A stretch of 6,567 nt of DNA, from NCBI GenBank assembly GCA_024742655.1, contig JANSYB010000129.1, positions 1 through 6,567 on the forward strand, written 5' to 3'. The position numbers were made by a program, and so were the translations under genes. The stretch's first letter is position 1, and the number at the start of each line of letters is the position of its first letter. Positions 6,473 to 6,567 of the stretch are shown one piece after another. The stretch is from Paracoccaceae bacterium (GTDB lineage: Bacteria > Pseudomonadota > Alphaproteobacteria > Rhodobacterales > Rhodobacteraceae). The notes beneath the pieces were generated by a model. The model had not been told where the DNA came from. It worked only from the letters and a program-made list of their open reading frames with translations, and made no database searches.

Positions 6473-6567
6473 AGGGGAGGTTCGGTCGAATGTTCCCCCG
6501 GAATGCCCGATCCTCGCCCGCTCGAAGTCGCAGCAGGACGCTCGGCTGGTGATGGAGGGAAGGCGAA

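Larger units (their letters stand above)
6422..6567. other. Leader region upstream of ycjX, no supported gene
   Basis: Short spacer reaching the right edge. Minus-strand frames are partly open, but their products are arginine/proline-rich and unrecognised. On the plus strand a purine-rich GGAGGGAAGG (6554-6563) near the edge resembles a ribosome binding site, so a divergent gene could start just outside the window. This is speculative. Confidence 0.4.

Noticed and set aside
6441..6567. Possible 3' end of an upstream minus-strand gene stopping at TGA 6443-6441
   Set aside because: The frame is open to the window edge, but its roughly 41-residue product is unrecognised and Arg-rich; two other minus frames are open as well, so there is no evidence of coding.

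Overview
The window looks like chromosomal core DNA from a GC-rich alphaproteobacterium, most likely of the Rhodobacterales (Roseobacter/Rhodobacter relatives). This rests on strongly G/C-ending codons, on an IleRS N-terminus of the kind I associate with that order, and on a YcjX/YcjF pair typical of Proteobacteria. No database search was possible, so the placement is an inference. There are no RNA genes, insertion sequences, phage genes or CRISPR arrays.

Layout from left to right. (1) Positions 1-2874, minus strand: isoleucyl-tRNA synthetase (ileS), 958 codons visible, with its C-terminal end beyond the left edge. (2) Positions 2875-3095: a divergent spacer holding a plausible ileS promoter, a GC-rich leader hairpin and the ileS ribosome binding site. 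(3) Positions 3096-3506, plus strand: a group III truncated haemoglobin. (4) Positions 3507-3564: a short AT-rich convergent spacer filled almost completely by two back-to-back perfect inverted repeats, probably the terminators of the genes on both sides. (5) Positions 3565-6421, minus strand: a three-gene unit in the order ycjX-like P-loop NTPase (TTG start), GNAT acetyltransferase (GTG start), ycjF-like membrane protein (ATG start). Both junctions are 4-base stop/start overlaps (GTGA and ATGA), so translation is probably coupled. (6) Positions 6422-6567: a non-coding-looking leader upstream of ycjX.

How the genes relate. ileS supplies Ile-tRNA(Ile) and the globin is an independent haem protein. 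YcjX and YcjF are known as neighbours in many Proteobacteria and are thought to act together as a stress-linked GTPase and its membrane partner. The unusual element is the acetyltransferase translated between them. The second notable element is a 52-residue stretch of the IleRS editing-domain region whose codon use differs sharply from the rest of the gene and which accounts for about 35 residues of extra length relative to the E. coli enzyme. I found no clearly new defence or mobile system.
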